The position numbers and the translations under genes are program-made. The notes beneath the pieces were generated by a model that was given only the letters and a program-made list of their open reading frames with translations, made no database searches and was not told the DNA's origin. A stretch of 29,553 nt of DNA. Source: Extensimonas sp963708545 (GTDB taxonomy: Bacteria > Pseudomonadota > Gammaproteobacteria > Burkholderiales > Burkholderiaceae_C). The stretch covers positions 1 to 29,553 of the forward strand of contig CAVPUD010000024.1 in NCBI GenBank assembly GCA_963708545.1. Reading direction: 5' to 3'. Each line of letters starts with the position of its first letter. Position 1 is the stretch's first letter. Shown one piece after another: positions 7,666 through 15,401 of the stretch.

Positions 7666-7905
7666 TCAGCCCTTTTGGTGGGCGACGGCGTAATCGATGG
7701 CGTTTTGCACCGTGGTGATCTTCTCGGCGTCTTCGTCCGGGATTTCGATGCCGAACTCGTCTTCGAGGGCCATCACCAGTTCCACGGTGTCCAGGGAATC
7801 GGCACCGAGGTCGGCCACGAAGGCTTTTTCATTGGTGACCTGGGACTCTTCGACGCCGAGTTGTTCGGCAATGATCTTTTTGACGCGTGCTTCGATATCG
7901 CTCAT
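7666..7905 (-). CDS. acpP: Acyl carrier protein
   Basis: 79-residue acidic carrier of acyl chains during fatty acid synthesis. The Ser of the DSL motif in LGADSLDTVELVMALEDEF (S37) is the attachment site for 4'-phosphopantetheine. The opening MSDIEARVKKIIAEQLGV and the ending EKITTVQNAIDYAVAH are standard AcpP. It lies between fabG (121-base gap upstream) and fabF, as in most proteobacteria. A GGGAAACC stretch just before the ATG is a plausible ribosome-binding region. Confidence 0.98.
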   Translation of the reverse strand: MSDIEARVKKIIAEQLGVEESQVTNEKAFVADLGADSLDTVELVMALEDEFGIEIPDEDAEKITTVQNAIDYAVAHQKG

Positions 7906-8027
7906 GGTTTCCCTCTGGGGGTTGTGAATGAATCCGCGATTCTAGCTGCACGAAAGACACACTTTGCGCGCAGCCTGCCGTACGGACGATGCGGCTGGAA
8001 GTTGGCTTGCTCTGGCTGTTGGCCGCG

Positions 8028-8780
8028 CTACATATACATGCCGCCGTTGACGTGCAGCTCCTGCCCCGTCACGTAACCCGCACCCGCAGACGCGAGGTAG
8101 GCCACGGCATGCGCGATGTCGGCAGGCTTGCCCAGGTGTCCGACGGCGATTTGCGTCTGCAGCGCCTTGCGCTGCTCTTCGGGCAGGTGCGCGGTCATGT
8201 CGGTTTCGATGAAGCCCGGCGCGACGCAGTTCACCGTGATGCCGCGGCTGCCGAGTTCGCGTGCGAGCGAGCGCGTCATGCCCGCGACGCCGGCCTTGGC
8301 GGCAGCGTAATTGGCCTGGCCCGGGTTGCCCGAGGCGCCGACCACGCTGGTGATGTTGATGATGCGCCCGAAGCGCTGCTTCATCATCGGGCGGATCGCG
8401 GCCCGGCAGAGGCGGAACACGGCCTTGAGGTTGGTGTCGATGACGGCGTCCCAGTCCTCGTCCTTCATGCGCATGGCCAGGGTGTCGCGCGTGATGCCGG
8501 CGTTGTTCACGAGCACGTGCAGGCCGCCATGCTGCTTGACGATGCCATCGACCAGCGCCTCGACGCCGGCCGCATCGTTGACGTTGCAGGCCACGCCATG
8601 GCAGCCCGCGCAGGCCGACAGCGCCTGGCTGATGCGCGCCGCGCCCTCGTCGGTCGTGGCCGTGCCTATCACCTGGTAGCCGCGCGCGGCAAGTTCGAGC
8701 GCGATCGCCGCGCCTATGCCGCGCGAGGCGCCTGTGACCAGCGCCACCTGCGCGGCGGAGGATGTTTCAAGGGTCGTCAT
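8028..8780 (-). CDS. fabG: 3-oxoacyl-ACP reductase
   Basis: NADPH-dependent short-chain dehydrogenase that performs the first reduction of the fatty acid cycle. The 250-residue product has the cofactor motif TGASRGIG (residues 16-23) and NNAG (92-95). The catalytic Ser145 lies in INITSVVG, with Tyr158 and Lys162 in YAAAKAG. The ending VTGQELHVNGGMYM is the FabG C-terminus. The ATG at 8780 overlaps the fabD stop (ATGA). An in-frame upstream extension lies entirely within fabD. Residues 1-10 (MTTLETSSAA) make a slightly longer N-terminus than E. coli FabG. Confidence 0.97.
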   Translation of the reverse strand: MTTLETSSAAQVALVTGASRGIGAAIALELAARGYQVIGTATTDEGAARISQALSACAGCHGVACNVNDAAGVEALVDGIVKQHGGLHVLVNNAGITRDTLAMRMKDEDWDAVIDTNLKAVFRLCRAAIRPMMKQRFGRIINITSVVGASGNPGQANYAAAKAGVAGMTRSLARELGSRGITVNCVAPGFIETDMTAHLPEEQRKALQTQIAVGHLGKPADIAHAVAYLASAGAGYVTGQELHVNGGMYM

Positions 8781-9727
8781 GCCAGCAACTCCCGCACTTC
8801 GGCCAAGGTGGCCGTATCGTACAAAGCCGCACCGACCAGCTCGGGGTCTATGCGCTTGGTCAGGCCCGCGAGCACCTTGCCCGGGCCGCATTCGATGACG
8901 TGCGTCACGCCGCGCGCCTTGAGCGCCTGCACGCACTCGACCCAGCGCACGGGGCTGAAGGCCTGGCGGTAGAGCGCGTCGCGGATCGCGTCCGCGTCCT
9001 GCTGCACGGCCACATCGACGTTGTTCACGACGGGAATCCGCGGCGCAGCCAGCGGCACCTGCGCCAACGCGGCGCGCAGCTTTTCCGCGGCGGGCTTCAT
9101 GAGGCTGGAGTGGAACGGCGCCGACACCGGCAGCGGCAGCGCGCGCTTGGCACCTGCGGCCTTGAGCAATTCACACGCTTTGTCCACCGCGGCCTTGGTG
9201 CCGGCGATCACGGTCTGGATCGGGTCGTTGAAGTTCACGGCTTCGACCACTTCGGTGCTGCCCGCGCCAAAGGCGGCCGTGGCCTGGGCGCAGCCTACCA
9301 CCACCTTGTCGGCAGGCAGGCCGAGGATCGCGGCCATCGCGCCCGCGCCCACGGGCACGGCCTCCTGCATCGCGGCGGCGCGCAGCCGCACGAGCGGCGC
9401 GGCCTGGGCGAGCGTGAGCACGCCCGCCGCCACCAGCGCCGAGTATTCGCCCAGCGAATGTCCGGCCACGGCCGCCGGCAATGCACCGCCCTCGGCACGC
9501 CAGACGCGCCAAGCCGCGACGCCCGCCACGAGCATCACGGGCTGCGTGTTGGTCGTGAGTGCGAGCGCTTCTTTGGGGCCCTCTTTGATCAGGCGGCCCA
9601 TGTCTTCGCCCAGCGCGTCGCTCGCCTCCTGCAGGGTTTGTGCCACGGCGGGATGTTCGCCCCAGCCGTCGAGCATGCCCACGGCTTGCGAGCCCTGGCC
9701 GGGGAATACGAAGGCAAAAGATTTCAT
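8777..9727 (-). CDS. fabD: Malonyl-CoA:ACP transacylase
   Basis: Transfers malonyl from CoA to acyl carrier protein, supplying the extender unit. The 316-residue product has FVFPGQGSQAVGML at the N-terminus, the nucleophile Ser91 in GHSLGEYSAL, Arg in LVRLRAAAMQ (substrate carboxylate binding) and catalytic His206 in VSAPFHSSLM. The C-terminal ECGPGKVLAGL is typical. It lies between fabH (54-base gap holding repeat C copy 2) and fabG (4-base overlap). Confidence 0.97.
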   Translation of the reverse strand: MKSFAFVFPGQGSQAVGMLDGWGEHPAVAQTLQEASDALGEDMGRLIKEGPKEALALTTNTQPVMLVAGVAAWRVWRAEGGALPAAVAGHSLGEYSALVAAGVLTLAQAAPLVRLRAAAMQEAVPVGAGAMAAILGLPADKVVVGCAQATAAFGAGSTEVVEAVNFNDPIQTVIAGTKAAVDKACELLKAAGAKRALPLPVSAPFHSSLMKPAAEKLRAALAQVPLAAPRIPVVNNVDVAVQQDADAIRDALYRQAFSPVRWVECVQALKARGVTHVIECGPGKVLAGLTKRIDPELVGAALYDTATLAEVRELLA

Positions 9728-9741
9728 GGCAAAAATTAGAA

Positions 9742-9785
9742 TGAAAAACGGCTTTTACGCAGATGCAGCAACCACTAGCAGCTAC
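9742..9785 (-). repeat. Interspersed repeat C, copy 2
   Basis: Read on the - strand from 9785, GTAGCTGCTAGTGGTTGCTG followed by CATCTGCGTAAAAGCCGTTTTT aligns over its whole length with 3312-3354. It fills most of the fabH-fabD gap and reaches into the last four bases of fabH. Confidence 0.6.
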
Positions 9786-10759
9786 AACTTCAGGAGAACC
9801 GCGCCCCAGGTGAAGCCGCCGCCCACCCCTTCGAGCAGCAGCGTCTGGCCTTTTTTCACCTGGCCCGTGCGCACGCCCTGGTCGAGCGCGAGCGGGATCG
9901 AGGCCGCAGAGGTGTTACCGTGCTGGTCCACCGTGACCACCACCTTGTCCATGGACAGTTTGAGCTTCCTGGCCGTGGCCTGCATGATGCGGATGTTGGC
10001 CTGGTGCGGGATCATCCAGTCGATGTCGACCTCTTGCAGCCCGGCCTTGCCGAGCGTGGCGTGCGCGGCTTTTTCGAGCAGGCCCACGGCGAGCCTGAAC
10101 ACCGCCTGCCCGTCCATCTTGAGCAGCGGGTCGCCGATCACCTGCCCGCCCGACACATGCCCCGGCACGCAGAGGATATCGACGTATTTGCCGTCGGCAT
10201 GCAAGTCGCTCGCGAGGATGCCGGGGGTTTCGGAGGCTTCGAGCACCACCGCGCCCGCGCCGTCACCGAACAGCACGCAGGTGCCGCGGTCGTTGAAGTC
10301 GAGGATGCGGCTGAACACCTCGGCGCCGATCACGAGCGCGCGCCGCGCATTGCCCGCTCGGATCATGGCGTCGGCCACCGTGAGCGCGTAAATGAAGCCC
10401 GTACACACCGCCTGCACGTCGAAGGCCGGGCAGCCGTTGGCGCCTAGCTTGTTTTGCAAGATGCAGGCCGTCGAGGGGAAGACCATGTCCGGCGTCGATG
10501 TTGCGACGATGATCAGGTCTATGTCCTGCGGCTGCAGGCCGGCGGCCTCCAGGGCACGGCGCGCGGCCTCCACGCCCAGATCGCTGCTCGTGACTTCGGG
10601 CGCAGCGAAATGGCGCGCGCGGATGCCGGTGCGCTCGACGATCCATGCGTCGGAGCTTTCTATGCCACGCTGCGCCAGGTCGGCTACGAGATCAGCGTTG
10701 GTCAGGCGACGCGGCGGCAAATAGCTGCCCGTGCCAGTGATACGGGAATACAGGGTCAT
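9782..10759 (-). CDS. fabH: 3-oxoacyl-ACP synthase III (KAS III)
   Basis: Initiating condensing enzyme that joins acetyl-CoA to malonyl-ACP. The 325-residue product shows the Cys-His-Asn triad: C119 in VQAVCTGFIYAL, H252 in WMIPHQANIRI and N282 in QHGNTSAASIPLAL. ITGTGSYLPPRRLTN and DAWIVERTGIRARH at the N-terminus, FGDGAGAVVL in the middle and LLEGVGGGFTWGAVLL at the C-terminus complete the family pattern. Its start overlaps the plsX stop by four bases, implying translational coupling. Confidence 0.97.
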   Translation of the reverse strand: MTLYSRITGTGSYLPPRRLTNADLVADLAQRGIESSDAWIVERTGIRARHFAAPEVTSSDLGVEAARRALEAAGLQPQDIDLIIVATSTPDMVFPSTACILQNKLGANGCPAFDVQAVCTGFIYALTVADAMIRAGNARRALVIGAEVFSRILDFNDRGTCVLFGDGAGAVVLEASETPGILASDLHADGKYVDILCVPGHVSGGQVIGDPLLKMDGQAVFRLAVGLLEKAAHATLGKAGLQEVDIDWMIPHQANIRIMQATARKLKLSMDKVVVTVDQHGNTSAASIPLALDQGVRTGQVKKGQTLLLEGVGGGFTWGAVLLKL

Positions 10760-11805
10760 GATCTGGTCATCGCCGCCGCGCCGGATGCCAGAGACTCCAC
10801 GGGCAGCAACAAAGGCGCTGCATGGGCGATCTGCGCCTGGACGCGGTCGAGCAGTTTGTTTCGGGCCGCATCATACGCGCGGTTGAGCGCTTGTTCGAAA
10901 GCCAACGCGTCGGCGGAGCCGTGGCTCTTGAACACCAGCCCGCGCAACCCGAGCAGCGCGGCGCCGTTGTAACGCCGGTAATCCATGCGTTTCATGAGCG
11001 CTTTTAGGACAGGATAGGCGACGATGGCAGCAAATTTTGTGAAGATGTTGCGCGCAAACTCTTGTTTGAGACCATCGACGATCATCGCCGCCACACCTTC
11101 GCTGGCCTTGAGCGCGACGTTGCCCACGAAACCGTCACACACGACGATGTCCACCGTGCCTTTGAAAATGTCGTTGCCCTCGACGTTGCCATGGAAACGC
11201 AGATCGCCAGAATTGGCCGCAGATCGCAACAATTCGCCGGCTTTCTTGATCGTATCGCTGCCCTTGATGGCTTCTTCGCCGATGTTGAGCAAACCCACCG
11301 TAGGCTCACCGCCTTGCAGCACCGACACCAGGGCCGAGCCCATCACAGCGAACTGCAGCAGATGCTCGGCCGAGCAATCGACGTTCGCGCCCAGGTCCAG
11401 CACCGTGGTCGCGCCGCCTTTGGCATTGGGCATCTGGGTGGCGATGGCGGGCCGGTCTATGCCTTCGAGCGTTTTGAGCAGGTAGCGCGCGATCGCCATC
11501 AGCGCGCCTGTATTGCCCGCCGAAACGGCCGCAGCAGCAGTGCCATCCTTGACCTGCTGGATGGCTACGCGCATGGACGAATCCTTTTTCTTGCGCAGCG
11601 CGACCTCGATGGGGTCGTCCATGGCGACGACCTCGGTCGCTGGCACCACGGCGGCGCGCTCGTGCGCAAGCGCGCGCAGACTGTCTGGCAGACCGACCAG
11701 CAACAGGCGCGCGTCCGCGTGGCGGTCGAGAAAGCGCCGGCACGCCGCGAGCGTGACGGGCGGGCCGTGGTCACCGCCCATGCAGTCAACAGCCAGGGTG
11801 ATCAT
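10756..11805 (-). CDS. plsX: Phosphate acyltransferase PlsX
   Basis: Converts acyl-ACP to acyl-phosphate, the donor for PlsY in phospholipid synthesis, so it links this fab cluster to membrane synthesis. The 349-residue product begins ITLAVDCMGGDHGPPVTL, the family signature, followed by AVSAGNTGALMAIARYLLKT, GATTVLDLGANVDC, GLLNIGEEAIKGSD, FHGNVEGNDIF and VVCDGFVGNVALKASEG. Length is normal. It is coupled to fabH (ATGA) and separated from rpmF by 293 bases filled mostly by an interrupted repeat A. Confidence 0.97.
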   Translation of the reverse strand: MITLAVDCMGGDHGPPVTLAACRRFLDRHADARLLLVGLPDSLRALAHERAAVVPATEVVAMDDPIEVALRKKKDSSMRVAIQQVKDGTAAAAVSAGNTGALMAIARYLLKTLEGIDRPAIATQMPNAKGGATTVLDLGANVDCSAEHLLQFAVMGSALVSVLQGGEPTVGLLNIGEEAIKGSDTIKKAGELLRSAANSGDLRFHGNVEGNDIFKGTVDIVVCDGFVGNVALKASEGVAAMIVDGLKQEFARNIFTKFAAIVAYPVLKALMKRMDYRRYNGAALLGLRGLVFKSHGSADALAFEQALNRAYDAARNKLLDRVQAQIAHAAPLLLPVESLASGAAAMTRS

Positions 11806-11906
11806 GAAAATCCGCTGCGGCCCGCATACAGGCCAGAAAAGGAAAGGTTCACAAAAAAGCCCGCGCTACGTCAATAGTAGCAACGGGCTTTGCGCCAAAA
11901 ACGAAA

Positions 11907-12092
11907 CACGACTTACGCAAATCGGGGCTAGGAGCCTGTCGGGCTTTGGAATCGTCGGCTGCGAATCCGGCAAAAACTGGCCTCGCTGGGGCGCATTCTC
12001 GCTTTCGACGCCCAAAGTCCGACAGGCCTCCTAGGCAAGGCGTTCGCTCCATGGCCAAACACCTCGCGGCATCCTTGTTTGCGTAAGTCCAG
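11907..12092 (-). repeat. Interspersed repeat A, copy 3, interrupted by element B
   Basis: The outer parts form repeat A in reverse orientation: GACTTACGCAAATCGGGG from 11910 and GCAAGGCG through GCGTAAGTC to 12089, with the shared CAC and CAG flanks. If 11932-12030 and one CTAG are removed, the remaining 77 bases between terminal repeats align without gaps to the reverse complement of copy 1, with only a few mismatches. It sits between plsX and rpmF. Confidence 0.85.
11932..12030. mobile_element. Element B: 99-bp MITE-like insertion in repeat A
   Basis: Flanked by CTAG on both sides (11928-11931 and 12031-12034). The ends are imperfect inverted repeats: GAGCCTGTCGGGCTTTGG on the left and, read from the right end, GAGGCCTGTCGGACTTTGG. 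It has no coding capacity. The CTAG flanks would suit either a 4-bp target duplication or a TA duplication in a CTAG target, as with IS630-type enzymes. The left end recurs at 21258-21293. Confidence 0.75.
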
Positions 12093-12098
12093 CGAAAT

Positions 12099-12281
12099 TC
12101 AGAGTTCGGACTTGTTTTTGAGCACCTGGCGCCCGCGGTAGAAACCGTTGGGGCTGATGTGGTGGCGCAGGTGGATTTCGCCCGTGGTGGGCTCGACGGC
12201 GATGCCCGGCACGCTCAGGGCGTTGTGCGAACGGTGCATCCCGCGCTTGGAAGGAGATTTTTTGTTTTGCTGAACGGCCAT
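12099..12281 (-). CDS. rpmF: Large ribosomal subunit protein bL32
   Basis: 60-residue basic ribosomal protein. MAVQQNKKSPSKRGMHRSH at the N-terminus and TTGEIHLRHHISPNGFYRGRQVL are the conserved bL32 sequence. The variant lacks the C-terminal zinc-binding Cys pairs, as is common in proteobacteria. AGGAG lies upstream of the ATG. It occupies its conserved place between yceD and plsX. Confidence 0.97.
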   Translation of the reverse strand: MAVQQNKKSPSKRGMHRSHNALSVPGIAVEPTTGEIHLRHHISPNGFYRGRQVLKNKSEL

Positions 12282-12521
12282 GATGGCTCCTGGTCTGGAA
12301 CAGGGTTGGTAAATATGCGGTCAGCCGATCTGCTCCCCATCAGGTTTCTGATGCAGCCGGACATCCGCAAAGCGCGCGCAAGCCAGAGATTCGGGCCACC
12401 GGGCAAACGCCAGCAGCGGCCGCATCGCCTGCCGTCCCTGGGTCAAAAGCCAAGGGCAATTCGCGCGAAGCCTGCCATTATAGCCGCGCCGCTTTGTTTT
12501 GCACCACTTTTGCGTTTTCCT

Positions 12522-13109
12522 TCACTGGTCGCCGTGGTCTTTGCGCAAACCCGCCAAAGCGGCAAAAGGATGCGGCTTATCGTCGTCCACAGCGTCGAAA
12601 TCCGGGTCGCTGCTGGCCATGGGCACGGCCACTGGGCAATGTTCGTGCAGCGGCACGAGCGGCAGCGCGAGGATCAACTCGTCCTCGATCAGGGCATGCA
12701 GGTCGAAGCTGCGGCTCAGCACCAGCAGGTCTTCTTCGCAGCCCTCGTCAAGCGCTTCGGCCGTGGCCTCGTCGGCGACGAAGCGAAATGCGCGCTCCAC
12801 GAGCAGCGGCACATCGACGGGCGTGAGGCAGCGCTGGCACTGCATGGATACCGTGGCGTGCACGCGCAGTCGCAGCCAGACCTGCGCCACGCCGCCCAGC
12901 GCCTTGCGCACGCTGCCCTCGGCCTGCCAATCCACGAACAAATCGGGGCGTGGACCTTGTGTATCAAGCGCAAGCCGCTCATATTTCAGGAGTGAATCGC
13001 GCCCCGCGAGATGCGCTCCGGCCTGGGCGAAAGCCCGTACGTCCAGGCTATCGGCAGAGAACCCCTGGCCCGCTTCCTTGTCCATTGGCTTGCGCATTGG
13101 CTTTTCCAT
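12522..13109 (-). CDS. yceD: YceD/DUF177 family protein (23S rRNA accumulation protein)
   Basis: 195-residue acidic protein of the DUF177 family, which is almost always encoded next to rpmF. In E. coli YceD is linked to 23S rRNA accumulation. The signature is the strand VHATVSMQCQRCLTPVDVPL with its C-x-x-C, followed by a Phe-rich strand, the acidic patch EALDEGCEEDLLVL, and DLHALIEDELILALPLVPLHE. The family C-terminus DDKPHPFAALAGLR is present. The start at 13109 leaves 27 bases to the divergent maf start, so the two promoters must overlap coding DNA or each other. A second ATG at 13097 is possible. Confidence 0.88.
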   Translation of the reverse strand: MEKPMRKPMDKEAGQGFSADSLDVRAFAQAGAHLAGRDSLLKYERLALDTQGPRPDLFVDWQAEGSVRKALGGVAQVWLRLRVHATVSMQCQRCLTPVDVPLLVERAFRFVADEATAEALDEGCEEDLLVLSRSFDLHALIEDELILALPLVPLHEHCPVAVPMASSDPDFDAVDDDKPHPFAALAGLRKDHGDQ

Positions 13110-13136
13110 CGCGCCAGTGTAAGAGAATCGCGCTCC

Positions 13137-13736
13137 ATGCCTACCCCCCTTGCCGCAGAACGCCCATTGGTCCTGGGCTCCACCTCGCGCTACCGGCGCG
13201 AATTGCTCGCGCGGCTGCGCGTGCCGTTCACCGTGTCCGCCCCCGAAGTCGATGAAACCCCGCTGCCCGCCGAGTCGCCGCGCGACCTGGCGCTGCGTTT
13301 GGCGCATGCTAAGGCGCAGGCCGTGGCCGCGCAGCACCCGCAGGCGCTGGTCATAGGCTCAGACCAGGTTGCAGACCTCGATGGCCAGCCGCTGGGCAAG
13401 CCCGGCACGCACGAGCGCGCCACCCTGCAGCTGCGCCAGATGCGTGGGCACACGGTGCTGTTCCAGACAGCCGTGGCCGTGGTTTGCGCCGCGTCGGGCT
13501 TTGCGCAGACCGAGCTCGCGACCGTGGAGGTGCGCTTTCGCACGCTCTCGGACGATGAAATCGAGCGCTACCTGCGCGCCGAGCAGCCCTACGACTGCGC
13601 GGGCAGCGCCAAGAGCGAGGGCCTTGGCATCGCGCTGCTCGACGCCATCGTGAGCGACGACCCCACGGCGCTCGTGGGCCTGCCGCTGATCCACACCTGC
13701 CGCCTGCTGCGCGCCGCCGGACTCACGCTGCCATGA
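13137..13736 (+). CDS. 7-methyl-GTP pyrophosphatase, Maf/YceF family
   Basis: Nucleotide pyrophosphatase of the Maf family, 199 residues. The motifs match the YceF subgroup (house-cleaning hydrolysis of 7-methyl-GTP): LVLGSTSRYRRELLARLRVPF at the N-terminus (substrate Ser and Arg residues), APEVDETP, VIGSDQVADLDGQPLGKP with the catalytic Asp, DCAGSAKSEGLGIALLD and ALVGLPLIHTCRLLR. The VDETP and SDQV motifs point to YceF rather than the dTTP/UTP enzyme YhdE. It is divergent from yceD and its stop overlaps the next gene by four bases. Confidence 0.92.
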   Translation: MPTPLAAERPLVLGSTSRYRRELLARLRVPFTVSAPEVDETPLPAESPRDLALRLAHAKAQAVAAQHPQALVIGSDQVADLDGQPLGKPGTHERATLQLRQMRGHTVLFQTAVAVVCAASGFAQTELATVEVRFRTLSDDEIERYLRAEQPYDCAGSAKSEGLGIALLDAIVSDDPTALVGLPLIHTCRLLRAAGLTLP

Positions 13737-14560
13737 GCGCCCCCAGCAGCCATGCGGCCCGCCCTGCTGCCGCTCCCGCCTCTGCACGCGCAGCGGCGGG
13801 CACGCTATACCTCGTGCCCGCGCCGCTCGACTTCGGCTGCGCGAGCCAGGTGCCGCTCGACAGCGTGCTGCCCGCAGGCACGCTGCAGGTGGCCGCGCGC
13901 CTCACGCACTGGGTGTGCGAAAACGCCAAAAGCACGCGCGCCTACCTTGCGCGCGTCGCTGCGCTCTACCCCTTGGCAGCGCCGCTGCAGCAGCAGCACC
14001 TCACCGAGCTGCCGCGCGCCGTACACAAAAAGGGCGACCACGGTGCACCGGGCATGGCCGCCTTCGATGCGCGCGCGCTGCTCGCGCCTGCCCTCGCCGG
14101 GCACGACCTGGGCCTGGTCAGCGAAGCCGGCATGCCCGCCGTGGCCGACCCCGGCAGCTCGGTGGTGCGCGCCGCGCATGCGCTGGGCGTACCAGTGTGC
14201 CCCTTGGTCGGCCCCGTCTCGCTCCTGCTTGCGCTAGCGGCCAGCGGCCTGAACGGGCAAAACTTCGCCTTCACGGGCTATCTGCCGCAGGACGCGAGCG
14301 CACGCGCCCAGCGCATCCGCGCCCTCGAAGCCACGGCCCTGCAAAGCGGGCAGACGCAGCTCTTCATCGAAACGCCGTACCGCAACGTCGCACTCTGGCA
14401 GACACTCTTGCAAGCCCTGCAGCCGCGCACGCGGCTGGCGCTCGCGAGCGGCCTGACGCTGCCAGATGCGCGCATCGCCTGCAAAACCGTGACCGACTGG
14501 CGCCGCGACCCCAGCCCACCCGAGCCGCGTACACCCACGGTTTTTGGCATCGGCGTCTGA
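13733..14560 (+). CDS. RsmI-related SAM-dependent methyltransferase (tetrapyrrole methylase fold)
   Basis: 275-residue protein with a poorly conserved Ala-rich N-terminus (residues 1-22) and then a tetrapyrrole methylase fold: GTLYLVPAPLDFG, the Glu-Asn-Ala-Lys-Ser-Thr-Arg segment CENAKSTRAYL, and GLVSEAGMPAVADPGSSVVRAAH (about 125-147). VCPLVGPVSLLLALAASGLNGQNFAFTGYLP and LFIETPYRN follow. These are the motifs of RsmI, which 2'-O-methylates 16S rRNA C1402. However, the spacing and lack of the usual RsmI C-terminus place it in the second, uncharacterised RsmI-like group common in Betaproteobacteria. A typical RsmI gene is expected elsewhere. It is translationally coupled to maf (ATGA). Confidence 0.8.
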   Translation: MSAPSSHAARPAAAPASARAAAGTLYLVPAPLDFGCASQVPLDSVLPAGTLQVAARLTHWVCENAKSTRAYLARVAALYPLAAPLQQQHLTELPRAVHKKGDHGAPGMAAFDARALLAPALAGHDLGLVSEAGMPAVADPGSSVVRAAHALGVPVCPLVGPVSLLLALAASGLNGQNFAFTGYLPQDASARAQRIRALEATALQSGQTQLFIETPYRNVALWQTLLQALQPRTRLALASGLTLPDARIACKTVTDWRRDPSPPEPRTPTVFGIGV

Positions 14561-14617
14561 GAACGCGCGAACGCGCAGGCCGCGTGCAAAATCCCCTCCT
14601 CGCACCAAGGAGCCTCC

Positions 14618-15391
14618 ATGCCCGATGTCCTCTTCGAAGCCGCCGCACCGATCGCCACGATCACACTGCACCGCCCCGACAAGCGCAACGCCGTGCACCG
14701 GCCCATGGCGCAGGCCTTGCGCGCGGCATTCGAGCGTTTCGAGGCTGAAGACGACTTGCGCGTGGCCGTGCTGCATGGGGCGGGCGGGCATTTTTGCGCC
14801 GGCGCCGATCTGGCCGCGATGGGCGATGCACAGCTGCGCAACGAAGTCACGCCCGACGGCAGCGGCAGCGGGCCCATGGGGCTGTCGCGCATGGTGCTGC
14901 GCAAGCCGCTGATCGCGGCGATCAATGGCTACGCAGTGGCCGGCGGGCTCGAACTCGCGCTACTGGCCGATTTGCGCGTGGCCGACGAGGACACGACGCT
15001 GGGCGTGTTCTGCCGGCGTTGGGGCGTGCCGTTGATCGACGGCGGCACGGTGCGCTTGCCGCGCATCGTGGGCATGGGACGCGCGCTCGACTTGATCCTC
15101 ACGGGGCGCGCGGTCTCGGCGCAGGAGGCGCTGGCGATGGGGCTGGTCAACCGCGTCACGCCTGAGGGCGGGGCACTCGCAGCGGCGCAGGAACTCGCGC
15201 GGCAGATTGCCGCGTTCCCGCAGCAATGCATGCTGATCGACCGCGCCTCGGCGTATGCGCAATGGAGCCTGCCGCTCGAGGAGGCGCTGCGCGCCGAGGG
15301 TACGCGCGGGGCGCCCGTGGTTTTGGCCGAAGGCGTGGCCGGCGCCGCGCGTTTTGCCGCGGGCGCTGGGCGCCACGGCAAACCGGAGTGA
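14618..15391 (+). CDS. Enoyl-CoA hydratase/isomerase family protein (crotonase)
   Basis: 257-residue crotonase-fold enzyme acting on a CoA thioester. IATITLHRPDKRNAVHRPM opens the fold. GHFCAGADLAAMG (about residues 66-78) and NGYAVAGGLELALLADLRVAD (about 106-126) provide the oxyanion hole, and FCRRWGVPLIDGGTVRLPRIVG carries the catalytic region. This last motif is typical of a short-chain enoyl-CoA hydratase subgroup, but the exact substrate cannot be fixed. AAGGAG lies 6 bases upstream of the ATG. It ends 10 bases before the convergent gshB. Confidence 0.88.
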   Translation: MPDVLFEAAAPIATITLHRPDKRNAVHRPMAQALRAAFERFEAEDDLRVAVLHGAGGHFCAGADLAAMGDAQLRNEVTPDGSGSGPMGLSRMVLRKPLIAAINGYAVAGGLELALLADLRVADEDTTLGVFCRRWGVPLIDGGTVRLPRIVGMGRALDLILTGRAVSAQEALAMGLVNRVTPEGGALAAAQELARQIAAFPQQCMLIDRASAYAQWSLPLEEALRAEGTRGAPVVLAEGVAGAARFAAGAGRHGKPE

Positions 15392-15401
15392 CCGCTCTGG
15401 C

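Noticed and set aside
11849..12058. Small - strand frame of 69 codons between plsX and rpmF
   Set aside because: It lies entirely within repeat A and element B and has no ribosome-binding site or known domain.
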